A stretch of 64,000 bases of DNA from Calonectria ilicicola (lineage: Eukaryota; Ascomycota; Sordariomycetes; Hypocreales; Nectriaceae): positions 1,178,001-1,242,000 of the forward strand of contig CP085829.1 of assembly GCA_020809705.1 (NCBI GenBank). Reading direction: 5' to 3'. The notes below the pieces were generated by a model, which did not search any database, was not told the DNA's origin, and worked only from the letters and a program-made list of their open reading frames with translations. How positions within the stretch are numbered: the first letter of the stretch is position 1; each line of letters starts with the position of its first letter. The position numbers and the translations under genes were made by a program. Positions 33,420 to 45,893 of this stretch are shown piece by piece.

Positions 33420-36251
33420 TCAGCTCCTAGCATACCGAATATTGAATCTTGGCGTCTCTACCACATCATAGTGCTCCGAAACCTCGGGGTCGCCAAAGAT
33501 TTTCAGTGCTCGCACAAGAAGCGTATAGCTGCCCTCGGGGACAAAGCTTCCATCGCTCAAATCACCATTCCACTTGACATTTTTTGGGCCAACTGGATTT
33601 CTGGACTGGAAGAGCATCGGGAAGCCAGGAACGGATCCCAAGATACGTTCACCCGCGACGGTGGTCGTGTTGGTTTTCACGGTGCCGTTGACAGGCTTGA
33701 CATCCATACGCACCAGACGGGATCCCATGGAAAGGCGGAGATTGAAAGACGGGATGCTGGAATTTCCACCAGCGGTACCATTGGCCCCCGGAAGGTGGAA
33801 TGTATAACCCGACTTAATGGGGTCGCTGCTGACGCTGGACGAGAGGCGGTTCTCGCCTTTTTGGGTGTCGAGGATGACTACGTCTTTCATGGCGGATGCA
33901 ACGCCCGAGTATGGAAGGGAGAGGGAGTCACCGTTGGTACCGTTGAGGGTGACATATCCGCTGTAGATCGGAACGCGAGTCTCATTTAGACCCTGTGGGA
34001 GGGTGGCCGAGACCCGAATGGTGACTTTTTGTTTCGGGAGAACGGCAGCCACTAGAGGGATAAAAGACAACTGGGCATACTCGGTCGACATCTCTAGGAA
34101 GTCGCTGCCGTCAAAGATTGATGGAATCGTGTTACCATCCGCAGGTAGAGCATACACGGTTGCACTACCCACCTGGCCGAGGGTGTAGACCACAGTATCA
34201 CTTCCAAGATTTTCGATTGTGAAAGTCTGGGAAGACTGGTGGTCAGTATCTTTGAAGGAGATGCTCGAGGCATTGATCAAAGCTGTGGCATGGACTGCGT
34301 CGTAGATGTTGATCAAACCACCACCTTGCTGGACGACAGGGGCTAGGTAAGGATACATGGTTGTACCGTCATGGAACATGTTCGGGTCTGAATTGGCGCT
34401 CAGGAGAGAATTGATGGTCGCTGGGGACGTTTTGCCCTTGGCCTCGAGAAGAAGCGCAATGCATCCAGCGAGGTACGGTGTAGCCATAGAGGTGCCAGAC
34501 TCGATAGCGTATCCTCCCAATGCCGGCGGCCATGTCGACATCATGAAGCTTCCGGGAGCCAACACAGTTGGAAGGACATCCAGCTCGTTCGTTGGGCCCC
34601 ATTGGGTATAAGAACTCACGAATCCCCCAGCAAGTGTATTCTCTTCTACTTTGTAAAGCTTGCCAGCCGATTCCTTGTCGACCATGTGCACCTCAATAGG
34701 GGAGCCGGCAGCAGCTAGCTTCACCCACTCTTCGCCAGTGGTCCGGGGGATCATACCAGCACTATCAACTGTGCCAGCAGTGACCGTAGGCTCGTGGGTT
34801 CCCGGTTCATTGTTATAGAACAAGACCATTTTTCCTCCGGCGGCGCCCACATTCTTGGCCTTTACAGCGAATGAACAACCCCCGCGGCGAACCAAGACGA
34901 TCTTACCAGCCAGATCCGGAGTAGTATCTGGGAGAGTGTCGCATGCGTCCGCAGAGACAGTGATGTCGAGGCTGAGTGGTTCTAATGGATATGTCCCGTT
35001 CTTGAAGTCGAGTCCGATAGCAGGACTCCATCCGAAATCCTTGGCAGTTGAGTCACCGCTGGAGTATGATGCCTTGGTCGGGAACATGGGAGCGATGGGA
35101 CTGTTAGCGGAGCCGACTCCAGTCACTCCCTTGCCGTCGTCCGATGCATAAAAGGTGCCATAGTAACCATCGTTACTGACCGCAACCAGGCAGGGGACTC
35201 CGGCCTCGGAGATTCATTAGATCAGGACACCCAATGGCTCTGCGAGTAGAAAATTAGTTATCTGAGGGTATCAAAGGCATCACATTAGCGCTCACCTTCA
35301 GACCAGCCACTGTACTACCCAAGAGATGCGGTGATGATGTCAGCTCCGTCATCATAAGCGCGCGCAAAAGCATCAATGAAAATATCCGTGGTACCCCGGC
35401 CGCGGCAGTCCAGCGCACGATACATTCCCAAGGTAGCATTGGGTGCAACGCCGGTGAAACCGTACGGGTTCGACTGAGCGGCAACCAAGCCAGAAACGTG
35501 CGTACCTAAAGATGAACCGTTAGTCATTTATAGTTCTCTCATGTTCTTGTTACATCATGGCAACGTACCATGGCCGTGGCAATTGGTATATGGGTCCGCA
35601 TCTTGTTGTCGTCCCTTGGTCAAATCGTCACCCACCAGATCGGCGCCAAAGGCGATCAAGCAGCCTTCGCCGAAACAGCCACCCAGCGCTGGATGTTTAT
35701 AATCCACCCCGGAGTCTACCACGGCGACCTTGATCCCGGCCCCGGTGTAGCCTTCGTTGCGAAGCTTGTCAACTCCAGTCATTTGGTGCACAACTTCATC
35801 CTGGCTCTGGCGAGCGCGGAGTTGGGAAGGGACGTCCCATGTTACTGTGTCACCAGCGGTTGAATAGCTGCCCTCGGGAGCACTAATGGGGCGGACGGGC
35901 GAGATCCACTCAATCCCGGGCATGGAAGAGATCATTTTGACCACGGCAGCTTCATCACCGCTGTCTAGAATAGTGAATGATACGCCGTGGAAGAGAGTGT
36001 AGGACAGCTCGCGACGAAGCGTGGCATGTACGCCATGGGCAGCCAACTCGGAGAGAAAGCTTTCGCTAGACTATATTTGCCTCTTGGTTAGCCAATCGAT
36101 TTCCCCACCTCTGGACTGGACTGGAGCGTACTATTTGAGAATCACTGAATTCGACAATGTAAGACCCAGGAACGGTATCGGGTTTGTTGTTCGCAAACAC
36201 GGCAGAAGCAAAGGCCACCGCCGTGCCCACCAGCCGCCTGATGGCGACCAT
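33420..36251 (-). pseudogene. Secreted subtilisin-like protease (S8) with PA domain, broken by three stops
   Basis: Four exons: 36251-36132, 36070-35569, 35505-35296 and 35239-33420, with introns of 56-63 nt all in phase, spanning 883 codons. A signal peptide (MVAIRRLVGTAVAFASAVFA) and inhibitor_I9-type propeptide precede the catalytic Asp (VAVVDSGVDYKHP), His (CHGHGTHVSG) and Ser (ESGTSMATPYLAG). A PA domain (about 34980-34620) is inserted between His and Ser, and a C-terminal Fn3-like beta-rich part follows. This is the architecture of fungal Vpr/C5a-peptidase-like subtilisins. Exon 3 holds TAG at 35317-35315 and exon 4 holds TAA TGA at 35219-35214, all between the His and the PA domain, so no full enzyme can be made unless unusual splicing skips this part. 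Everything else is well preserved, suggesting recent loss. Confidence 0.8.
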
Positions 36252-36384
36252 GGCTCACGCAGATGACGACAACAGCTGTGTTCTTGCTGTTGCTGAATGG
36301 GTCCTGGGGAGACTAACTTCAAAAGAGTGACTGATATTTGAGACGAAGCTGAAGCGAGAAACCTGAATGCACGGAATGAGCGGC

Positions 36385-36414
36385 CTTATCCCTTTAACTG
36401 CGTTAGCCCTCCAC
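36385..36414 (+). repeat. Left terminal inverted repeat of the piggyBac element
   Basis: The 30-bp sequence is the exact reverse complement of 38461-38490. Similarity ends sharply on both sides. Confidence 0.85.
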
Positions 36415-37083
36415 TTGGGTCACGGGCAGGGGTGTATTGCCAATCAAAGTGCTCTAAATTGAAGGTACATCAATTGCCTGCTAAATTGGGTGATGCCAGA
36501 AGTCCCAGCAACGGTCGGATCTACATAACGCTACCTCACACTCTTGACAGCGGTATCGTGACTGCGGCGCCCGGCTGTTTCCACTGACTGTTGATAATGG
36601 CCTCCTTTTTTTGTGAGGCCTCGGCTGACCTAGACGATATCCCTGACAAGCTAAGTACTTAGATTTTTCTTTTCGGACAAGAATATGCTGTGAAATAGGT
36701 GTAAATTTGTCTTCAGTCCGAATCTGCTTCCTAGTTTGAACTTCTGGACTGTATTTTTGAATGAGGCTATTCCAAATGTGCTGGTGCTAATCTATTGGCT
36801 GTGTAAATATCTTCTAATTGGGCTGCCCTAGCTTTTGCATAGTAAAGGGGTTATTGAGATCTATTTCCAAAAGGAAGTCCCAAGCAAGGACCTTCCAACC
36901 GCCCCTCCGAACACGGCGGCTAGGGCTCCAATATGACCGCATTTGGTCACCTCGATCAATAGCGTTTATTTTGTTATTATAGCTACTAGCCATAGCCAGG
37001 ATAGAAATCAGCTTGACAGGCTTAGTACTAAAAAAATGCTATATTGGCTGTGCTAACAGTTTTGCTGTTGTTGGCTTTTTTCG

Positions 37084-38346
37084 TTAATAGTTAATCTTTT
37101 TATTGCCTTTGAATATAGTTGATAATATTAACACAAGGGCATTGTCTTTCCATGCTATTTGATTGATCTTATTATCAGAGGTCGGAATAGCCCTGACCTC
37201 ATTAAATTGAAGGCTGCCGGCGGCGGTGTTGTCTGCAGCTTTCAGCTTGGCTAGATCAACATAAATACCGCAGTTGCGGCGGGCTGTGCCTGTGGCCCCG
37301 TGCCCACATTGACAGAGCCGGCGAAAGAGGTCACAGGAGGAAAATAGGTTATCCAAAAAGACGTGATATGTGGATTTTGGTAATAGATTTACTAGGGAAA
37401 TAACCATAGCTTGTGTCGGGTTCAGATAAATGCCGCTCTTTGGTCTCTTTTGCCGTTGCCGCCGGAGCTGTGATGACCGGTGCCGGTAAGCAGGCCTGAT
37501 TTTGGTGACTTTAGCCCGGGCTATTCCAACTGACCTAAACCTCGGACCTGGCTGGTGCCAAATCCACCTAAGAAAATAGCCTCCTTGGGCTACAATCCAC
37601 ACTTTGAAGCCGGTTGGAATAGGTTTATTTTTGACAGTTGTTGTCTCAGTAGATCTTCCAAGATAGCAGGCCATAGCTTCATCTACAGCAATATTCGTGC
37701 CTGGCTTGTAGAATTGAGTAGACGCTTGTTGTATTATATCAGACCATTCATTGACCCGGCTAAAGGTCTGGCTGTAAGGCCGGTCTATTGTGACTACTTG
37801 AATAGTTGTGTGATCAAATATTCGTAGGTGCCGTGATAAGAGCTGAAACCGGTCATAAGACATCCACTTAGTAATTGGATGAATAGCACGTTGAGCCTTC
37901 GGCTGTGAAGTCTTCCAATAGTCTTCAATCCTTGGTTCCTTAGTTATTTGTATATAAATCATAATAGTAATCTACATGTAGATTTCTGTAATGGAGGTCG
38001 GTTTCTAATTTAATAGCCGTGACCGCGGGCGCTGTTGACTGCGGCTTTTAGCTTGATCAAGCAAGTGACTAGCCCAGCTATTGGTATATTGAACCCATCT
38101 TTCAACTAAGGAAATAGGCAGGAATTCTTGGAATAACAATAGCGGGTCTTGGGGCAGCTCTTCAATTATTGCAGCCCGGGCCGGCAGCTCAATTGGCTCA
38201 AAGCTGTAGCCGCGGTCAGTGGTCGGCGCCTTCGTTGGCCGGCAGGTGTTATCCTCAGGCCGCTCGCGGCGGCAGTCATCAGTTGAGATAAAGCTGTCAT
38301 CGTCATACACATTGATGGCCTCATTAGAGGGCTGTTGGGTATCCAT
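37084..38346 (-). pseudogene. piggyBac transposase (DDE_Tnp_1_7) with two in-frame stops
   Basis: One frame of 421 codons from ATG 38346 to the stop at 37084, interrupted by TAG at 38007-38005 and TAG at 37974-37972. The stops fall inside the conserved block just before MIYIQITKEPRIEDYW, so an intron there is unlikely. Catalytic acidic residues of the family are visible: TNIAVDEAMACYLGRS, VFLDNLFSSCDLF and AWKDNALVLILST. The C-terminal cysteine-rich zinc-binding tail is missing or lost past the stop. The protein would bind the terminal repeats and cut at TTAA. It is inactive as it stands. Confidence 0.85.
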
Positions 38347-38460
38347 TGTGAATAAAATAATGAATTACATAGTAAAATCAGTTGCATTGATTCTGGAAGT
38401 CATTGATGTCACTCGAGGTCACTTTGCTTTTGCTGGGGTCATGTGGGGCGGGGTACGGAG

Positions 38461-38490
38461 GTGGAGGGCTAACGCAGTTAAAGGGATAAG
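38461..38490 (-). repeat. Right terminal inverted repeat of the piggyBac element
   Basis: Perfect 30-bp partner of 36385-36414, located about 115 nt upstream of the transposase start. Confidence 0.85.
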
Positions 38491-39907
38491 ACAACACGCA
38501 CGATAAGCCGTTACGGAGCGACCTCATGGCAGACGAGTGTCACTCGCCTGCAGCGGTGGTGCTCTATGCTCAGTACGGATTAGTTGGCAAGCTGAGTGCA
38601 AAGCTGTGTTCATTGAATCTCGCAGATCACAATTTATCGTGGAGCGAGCAGTTCGCTTGGACTGACGGAGAGATGGATCGACGGTACCCACAGCGATAGA
38701 TCGTCTCATGCAAGGGTCCACCCATGTCTAGCGGCAGCTAGTGTAGCTTTATCCCCCCAATTAGGCCTCGTGATTTACCCAAGGATTGCTTTTTGTAAGA
38801 ATGAAAATTTTCCAACTCATGCTATCTTTTTTAGGAGGATATTGTTTTTTATTTCTAAGTTTGTTTAATGTTTTCCGTTACAGAGCGCCTGTCTAGAGAA
38901 TCAATGGCTGCCTCGAGTCGTTGATCTATTTGCTTCATCAATCAGTTCGTGGATATGATGCACGCCATTTTCGGCCGAATTATTGGTGAGAATTCTAATT
39001 CCAATGTTTATTTATCCCCATGATGGACCCTGAGATTGTTTCCGATCTAGCAAGGGTTAGATTACTCCAATTTGAAATTAATCCCAAGGCGATGGTCCTA
39101 GGGTGGAAATGTCTCACCTTAGTCGCCGCGGTTTAAACTAACCCTACCTGGCTCGGTAGAAAGGCGTTTCCATGTTCCGTATCGGAAAAGCCGCAGAGTC
39201 AGGTCAGAGTCGAACTCGCTGTTCGAGTCAGTTCGACACTGATCGGCACTTCTTTTTCGATAGATCTCTAATTCCAAGATCGCCCCAAGAGGTTAAAAGC
39301 GTGACACTTTTCTATCCGAGAACTATCCCAGAACAAGGTTGAATAAAATTACAAGGGGATCAAACCTGGGCTTCTATCTTTCTTCCACTGTTCGTTTAGT
39401 CCAAGTCCATTGCATTTCCAGTTGTATCTGTACCTGACCAGGGTTGAGCCAAAACTGCAACAAGTGCAAAGGCAAGTGTTAGTACAAATCATCGTATCTC
39501 TCTGACATAGTTATTAAGTATCTTGAAGATGATGCGCTCTTGGAAAAGATATCCGCTTTCATCATTTCTACTACGACGAAGGACGGAATATTAATTCAGT
39601 CTGGGAATAATAAGCCACATGGTGGTCAAATTGCTTGATTGTCTAATTTGGGAAATATGTCATGCTCCGGAAGATATGTACATACGGTATCCAAGTAATT
39701 CATGACTCCCATTCGTGTTAGTATTTAGAGAGAGGCGTGACGCATAGTATTGCTTGTTTCGGCCAATGTTCCCTTCTCGATACTCTGTATCTTGGCACGT
39801 GCCGCTTGTGTTTCATCTCATGGTAAAAAAAAAGCGAAAAATGATGTACATGCCCAAGCACCAAAAAGAGAAAGCCTCGCATATGCTCGCAATCGTATTA
39901 TAGGAAC
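38491..39907. other. Intergenic, no protein gene seen
   Basis: No frame with a motif. An A9 run at 39825-39833 (T9 on the minus strand) lies about 74 nt downstream of tRNA-Lys and could be a backup polymerase III terminator. Confidence 0.4.
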
Positions 39908-39990
39908 AGCCCGATGCGGGGGTCGAACCCGCAACCTTGAGATCGCGTACTCGTAAGAGTCTCACGCTCTACCGATTGAGCTAACCGGGC
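39908..39990 (-). tRNA. tRNA-Lys(CTT) with 10-nt intron
   Basis: On the minus strand the sequence starts GCCCGGTTAGCTCAATCGG and ends in the acceptor CATCGGGC plus discriminator T. D-arm, T-arm (GGTTCGACCCC) and acceptor stem pair fully. The anticodon stem TGAGA/TCTCA encloses CT-CTT-A, then the intron CGAGTACGCG between positions 37 and 38, then A. Anticodon CTT reads AAG. Length 83 nt including the intron. Confidence 0.95.
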
Positions 39991-40226
39991 GTGGCTCGAA
40001 TTGTTGATTCCGGGTGTGCCATGATCGCCTCAACTGTCACGGACCCGGTGTGGGTTTGGTTGACAAAATTTTTTCGCGCTTGTGGAGACGGACCCAACGT
40101 ATGCGACAAGCGTCTGTCAGGCGGGTCCCCCAAAGTGCTCCACAATGACTTCTTTGTATTCACCAAGTCTCAGGTTCTTGGTAAATGATTCATGGCCGTC
40201 TCACTCGCGTCAAACAGACGTTATTC

Positions 40227-42192
40227 TCATACGAGATTGTCGTTAAGCATCAGCGCGGCAGTCTCCCAAATAGCCATGGCCAGATTGTCATCATCAAAAT
40301 GGCGAGGCCACACAATCGCTTCTAAACGCTCTCTTGCCTCCCTCCATTCTTTTACTCCAGTTCTCTGGATCCATTTTTGTACAAATCCCACGAATAAGGG
40401 TTCCAGTGCCGATGACAGTGGCTGGTAGGCAAGCTGTTGCTGCTTTGCAATGCTGAATGCACCCAGGAAAGCCCTCCACAACCAAAAGTTCAACGCCGTG
40501 GTGTCGGTGGCCTCTATTAGATAGTCTTCTCTATCGAGATCCGCTTTGAGGAGGTAAAGGTTTCGACGATGCAGCCGGTCTTCCAAGGGTTGACCTGCAT
40601 TCCATATGCCCAGGATAGTGTTGAGATACAGTCCCAAGGCTGCGGAAACACCCGACCAGCCAACCGTGAACCCCCTCGAGTGCTTTCCATCGTCTGGCTT
40701 TAGTCCCACATACATGGACTGCATGTGTGCGTGGACCATGTCAAGCAACAGCCTGGTGGCAGCACCTTCGAGCCAAATTTGATTCAGCGGGCTGCCTTCA
40801 TAAAACAGAGGCGAGTTCCCTTCCTTCCTGAGATCAGCCATCTGTGTAAATTCTCTCGTGCAACGAACGATCAGGAAACCATCGACGTCTTGAAACTTTG
40901 TGTCCTCAGAAGGGATAGTAAAGAAGGTGGGGAACAGCCTCATGGATCTCAGCTTGAGGCACGCGCCGTCGGTTTCACCCGAATGCCAGGTCCGGATCAT
41001 CTCTTCTGCTTCAGCCACATCTGTCGTCTCGGCAAGCCCTGCGGTACCAGCATTTTGAAGATTATCGTTTAACCGGCTTTTTATCCCGTGGAGGAACATG
41101 TATGTTCTAATAAAGACAGTTAGTCGTGCCCATCATGAATAGAGAATTCACCCACATTAGTAGATATCTATTCGCCAGCTCGTCTTCGAGACCAAACTCA
41201 ATCTCCTCTTCGGGACTTAACGGCTTGTGGTGGTCCATGAACCTCATGAGACCATGAATATGTGTCTCAGCGGCTGGTATATTTCCGAGACAGCACTAAC
41301 GACATTAGATCACTAGTTGTATACATTGGACAGTATACGTACTTCTGTAAATGTGAGTGTACAAATCTCCCTGATACACGCTGTCGCTAGCTTGGGCTGC
41401 AAGTCTCTGAGCCATCCATTAAGATTTCGCATGGCTTCAATCTTGTGGAAAAGAAAAGTGGATTCAAAGCTTTCCAGGCTGCCTACTCTCCAGGTATAAT
41501 GCAGAGCGGCAAATAGAATGGCACTTCGCAGCGCATACGGATCCTGGGTCGCCAAGGCGAGACTGCATGCGAGGCATCAGCGGGTGCAGGGTTCAACAAG
41601 GAAGGGCAAACGTACCCATCGTGTTTTCGGCTCTTATCCCAGTCAATCGTTGCATCGGCATTGCAGACTACAACCAGGTGTCAGATTACATCGAGATTGG
41701 CCGGAATACGCGCATCTCAGATCGGGGGGCCACTCACAGTAATGAACAAGCTCTGTTGACCTAAATGGCAACACACCAGGGAGACAGTTGAATGGATCCA
41801 CCTTGCGAGACGTCACCAGTTGCATCTTGGGGGCCTCGGTCGACCATGGCTGCTGCTCGCCAGGCAGTCTAGCGGCCTTGTTGCGTTCCCGGAGCGGAAG
41901 ATTTGGGGCCGGATAGGCACAGGGAGTGTTCAAATCCAAGCAATTGACGCTAAATAGGGGACCGTCGGTCAGCCACACTCACCTCGCAGGCAGCCAACGG
42001 GGTGGCTGCGGAGCATTGCACCAAACGGGAAGACACTGACCAGATGGGGCGAGCCTCGTCGCATTTCATGTGCCGCTTTCTGCACGTCAAGCACCCAGTC
42101 CGACTCCGTGTGTGAGACTTCCGGGACCGAGACGCCAGGGCCACCGCGGTGTCCTTCTGGCCGTCTTTGGGGGCGCACCCACTTGGAGCCAT
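40227..42192 (-). CDS. Zn(II)2Cys6 fungal transcription factor
   Basis: Six exons (42192-42041, 41949-41738, 41667-41616, 41562-41343, 41295-41156, 41106-40227), with introns of 47-91 nt all in phase, give 551 residues. The start is ATG 42192 (MAPSGCAPKDG). The binuclear cluster is CLTCRKRHMKCDEARPIC continuing across intron 1 into VNCLDLNTPCAYP, so all six cysteines (CX2CX6CX5CX2CX6C) are present, preceded by basic RSRKSHTRSR. The rest is the long helical middle region typical of the Fungal_trans_2-like class (EKPLSPEEE-like acidic loops, LFYEGSPLNQIWLEGAATR). It is nuclear and likely regulates metabolism or development genes. The target is unknown, and no biosynthetic cluster is next to it. 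The first intron splits the zinc cluster, common in this family. Confidence 0.9.
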
Positions 42193-43542
42193 TGTCGGGG
42201 CCGTTGAAATAATATGAGGCCGCCACCGCCGCTTATCGTTTACGCGGCTGAAAATGGACGGGGGAGATCTCACTCTCAATCATTAATCATGGGTGACACG
42301 TTGGAGGACGTCTCGACGTGACAGGTCAGCACTAATTTCGACGCCATCCAATTTAGCCTAGGCGAAAGAAGCCCGCTAAGCCTCTTTTGGATGTTTACTC
42401 GGTCCAATCATCTGCATCACAGCGTCAGAGCAAGTTCTGGCGAAGAGGTTCTATTGACGTGCGATTTAGCTTATGGAGTGTGTCGCATCGTGCTCTGATT
42501 GATATCCTCTAGCTACGGGTTGTACATAAGCTTTAGGATAGTGCTTAGGTGTCTGCCGGATGAAACTTAATGGTCTTCAATCCTGTCCCACGTCCACGCC
42601 AAGGACGAGACAACCACGGAATGCAAAATCAACCAGGATCCCAGATATCAGCGTGGGAGGTTCGATGATCTGATTCGATACCGTTGAAATGCCATACCTG
42701 GTCTTACCCCAGATTGTACCATATCCACTAAAAGTTGGACCAAGGTGTTTCAATGCATCATTGTGCGGCTCATGAGCGTCCGGAACTGTGGGTCACCCGT
42801 AAGGCTTCTTGGGTTCTACGTCATCCCTCCATCGACGCGTAAATGTTCTGACAGTAAAAAAATTGTACCGAACACCAAATAGTCTAGTTTAGTTGAACGA
42901 GTAATGAAGTGACATGTCCGAGCAAATCCGCCATAGTGCCGACGGAACGTGGTCACCGCTTCGGGACCACGTCAGCTACCCTGGAGAAGATGCCGATCGA
43001 CTGGGGATTTGACTTTTTATTGGCGCTTCACCGCGTTTCGTTTGGGTTATTAATCGGAGATTTTGAAAGCGGAATTATTAATCACATGTCGGGAAATTGA
43101 CGATCGGAATCACAGCCGAATTCTAGATAGAGTACATGCAGCACTGTGAGTAGATATTGTTACAAAACACACAGCGATAACCGGAACAGTGAGGTCCACC
43201 TCGGGATGCTCCACTGCCGTAATGTGCACCGCAATCCCACTTTGAACTATTAATAATGACATCGAAAACGCCACTTTACACGAATCGGCCGCAGGTGCGC
43301 CGACTGTAGCAATTCCTCACGCGCGCGCGACTTTGTAATGGCCGGCTCCCGACCCAAAATGCCGAACTCGGTCTAAGCTTCGGACCTCCGCATATCCGTA
43401 TTGCCGAACTTCCGCGTGCCATCATAAAAGGGCCTCTGGAACGTAAACGTCACCGGCATCCATCAATTGCGACGTCTTGTTGCTATTTTCGTTCTTTTGC
43501 ATTATCTGATCCGAGAATACGATTATCAATCTCCCCGTCATC
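42193..43542. promoter_or_regulatory. Divergent intergenic region, Zn2Cys6 factor / AMID-like gene
   Basis: About 1.35 kb between divergent genes, holding both promoters. No protein-coding frame is supported and no binding site can be named with confidence. Confidence 0.4.
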
Positions 43543-45050
43543 ATGGTTGGAGGTCTCAAGAATGTTATTGTGCTGGGCGGGTCCTACGTGGGACTGGTAT
43601 GTCGCGCTTAGCTGCTGCACATCACAGGACAAGACACTAACAGAATGGTCTAGTCTGCCGTCAAGGAATTGACTACAGCTCTTCCCAAGACTCACCGAGT
43701 AAGTGAAATAAAATTATTGATCATATGAAAGAAACATCTAATAATTTAATTAGGTCCTCTTGGTCGAACCTCACAGCCATTTCCACCATCTGTTCGCATT
43801 TGTAAGTGAAGCCGATATCGCTCATGCGCATGGCATCAACTAATGACGTAGCCTCGATTCGCCATTCTACCAACCCATGAGCACAAGGCATTCATCCCAT
43901 ACTCGGGCGCATTCTCCTCCGCCCAGGATCCATCTCAGCACTCAATCATCAGAGCCAAGGCCATTGCTCTAACAAAGGACCACGTGGTTCTCGACCGAGC
44001 TTGGCAGGGATCCTCCACGGTTCCCTTTGACTATGTCGTTGTCACCACAGGCACCCGCCTTTCGCCTCCTGGCTCAATGGAGCATGACGAAAAACCCCTG
44101 TCCATTGACTACTTTAGAAATTACCAGGAAAGGGTGAAGAATGCCAAGTCAATTGTCCTGGTCGGTGGTGGCGCTGTGGGAGTCCAGATGGCTACGGATC
44201 TTAAGGAAATCTACCCCGAGAAGGAGGTGACGCTTGTTCACTCGCGTGATCGTTTGATGCCTCTTTACCACCCCAAGATGGACGAAATTATTCGAGACCG
44301 TTTCAAGGAGCTTGGAGTAAAGTATGACTCATTGATCCGCCCCCCTTCGCACATCCATGCTAACCCCGCAATAGTGTTATTACTGGCACTCGTGCTGTTG
44401 TCCCACCTGGTGGCTTCCCCACGGATGGAAGCGAATTCGAGTTGGAGCTCAAGGATGGCCGCAAGGTTTCCACAAACCTCATCATTCCCGCCACTGGCCA
44501 GACCCCCAACAACCAGTTCCTCAAGGACCTCGAGCAGTCCTCCACAGATTCCCTTGTGAACCCCGCCAACGGCTTCATCAGGGTTCTCCCCACGCTGCAG
44601 TTCCAGGACCCCAAGTACCCCAACTTTTACGCCGCCGGTGACATTGCCGACAGCGGTGCTCACAAGGCCGCTCGTCCCGGAGTGGGACAGGCTCAGGTTG
44701 TTGCGCAAAACATTCTCGCAATGATTGAGGGCAAGCAGCCAACCGAGCACATTATCGTCAACCCCCCTGCTATTCACCTTACTCTGGGCTTGGTATGTAT
44801 TGGCAACTAGGGTAAAATGGACACGAGACTGACAATTTGAGCAGACCAAGAACATGATTTTCAGAAACCCCAATGTCAAGGAGGGCCAGACTGAGCCATG
44901 GGTCAACATGAAGGATGAGTAAGTATCTGACACAAACTAGCAAGAATTTTGGCTAACATAGTGGACAGTGGCCGAGCTGATATGGGCATCGATGGTGTTT
45001 GGGAGCGACGTGGGGTCAAAGTCACCAGAAAGGAGGATTACCACCTTTAA
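43543..45050 (+). CDS. AMID/AIF2-like FAD-dependent pyridine nucleotide oxidoreductase
   Basis: Seven exons: 43543-43596, 43654-43698, 43754-43801, 43852-44321, 44375-44792, 44845-44918 and 44969-45050, all in phase, give 396 residues. The FAD-binding Rossmann motif is VIVLGGSYVGLSAVKEL, starting at residue 8. The NAD(P)H-binding motif VLVGGGAVGVQMATDL lies near residue 155, and the second FAD motif YAAGDIAD near residue 300. This is Pyr_redox_2, closest in layout to apoptosis-inducing factor 2 (AMID)/ferroptosis suppressor type, which reduces quinones with NAD(P)H. There is no mitochondrial presequence. Three tiny 5' exons of 45-54 nt are typical for fungal members. The frame is intact, so it is probably functional. 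The exact substrate cannot be read. Confidence 0.92.
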
Positions 45051-45893
45051 AATAGAAGTCATGTAATATTAGAACGCGATACAATTCGCATAGAATTTAG
45101 ATAGTAGTAAGCAGCTGGATCAAAGTCAGCTGCTTGCTGAAATGATACCCATGATCCCAATGGTAATTTTTAGCATGTCTCCACCCTCTCGCATGCGAGA
45201 AACAAAGCGAAGGACCCCCGGATCGTGCACTGCAATTTTAGCCTCTGCAGGCTTGCGGTTTGTCTTTGCGCCCCACCACACCACAGTTTGCGTGTCAATT
45301 GGTGTGAACACTTAGCCCTAGCCGCCCATTATTTTGATGCATCAAGAATGTGTGACTTGTTGTATTGTATTTCGAGGCCATTCTCCGGCCTTTTCATTGT
45401 GATCATCCTCTCCTTTGTCAGATGATTCAATTTTGGCACTGAGCCCTTCAATATACTATCCATCGATTCAAATGATGAGCATATTCAGAAGACAAAAAGT
45501 TTGTGTGTAAATCATGGCTGGGGACCATTTCAACTCGTCGTGCGCCCGGGTGAGTTGACGAACTAAAGCGGCGCTGATGTCTTCGTCGTTCCACCAGTCA
45601 TGGCCACGTTCGATGCTAGCCATCTTAGTCGCAGTCGAATTTGTAATGTGGCGAGCAACTGTTGAAATTGTTAAATAGATGGGGAGGGTGATGCTTGCTG
45701 GGATAATAAGGCAATAGATTTCGTATTGGATGCCTTCTAACTCTTCTTACTTCATATATAAAATAGTATAATACAAAAACTACTTAAATATTAAATAAAA
45801 TTTATTAATAATATAATACTTTAGTTTATTAGAATTGTATATCTTAGCCTTAATCTCTTCATCAACTGTCTTGTCCTTTTGATAAGGTTCACA
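45051..45893. other. Intergenic, no gene seen
   Basis: 3' flank of the AMID-like gene. AT-rich sequence at 45750-45835 borders the recombinase remnant. Confidence 0.4.

Larger units (their letters stand above)
36385..38490 (-). mobile_element. piggyBac-type DNA transposon
   Basis: A 2,106-bp element bounded by perfect 30-bp terminal inverted repeats (36385-36414 and 38461-38490) that encloses a piggyBac transposase frame on the minus strand. The repeats begin CTTATCCCTTTAACTGCG. piggyBac ends normally start CCC after a TTAA target. Here CCC is preceded by TTAT on the left and followed by ATAA on the right, and an internal TTAA occurs in each repeat, so the exact boundary is open. The transposase is interrupted, so this copy cannot move by itself. 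Confidence 0.8.

Noticed and set aside
33420..36251. Stop codons in the subtilisin read as selenocysteine or readthrough
   Set aside because: Three different stops in one short stretch, and fungi lack selenocysteine insertion in nearly all lineages.
44265..44933. 222-codon minus-strand frame over the AMID-like gene
   Set aside because: Antisense shadow of a well-supported seven-exon gene.
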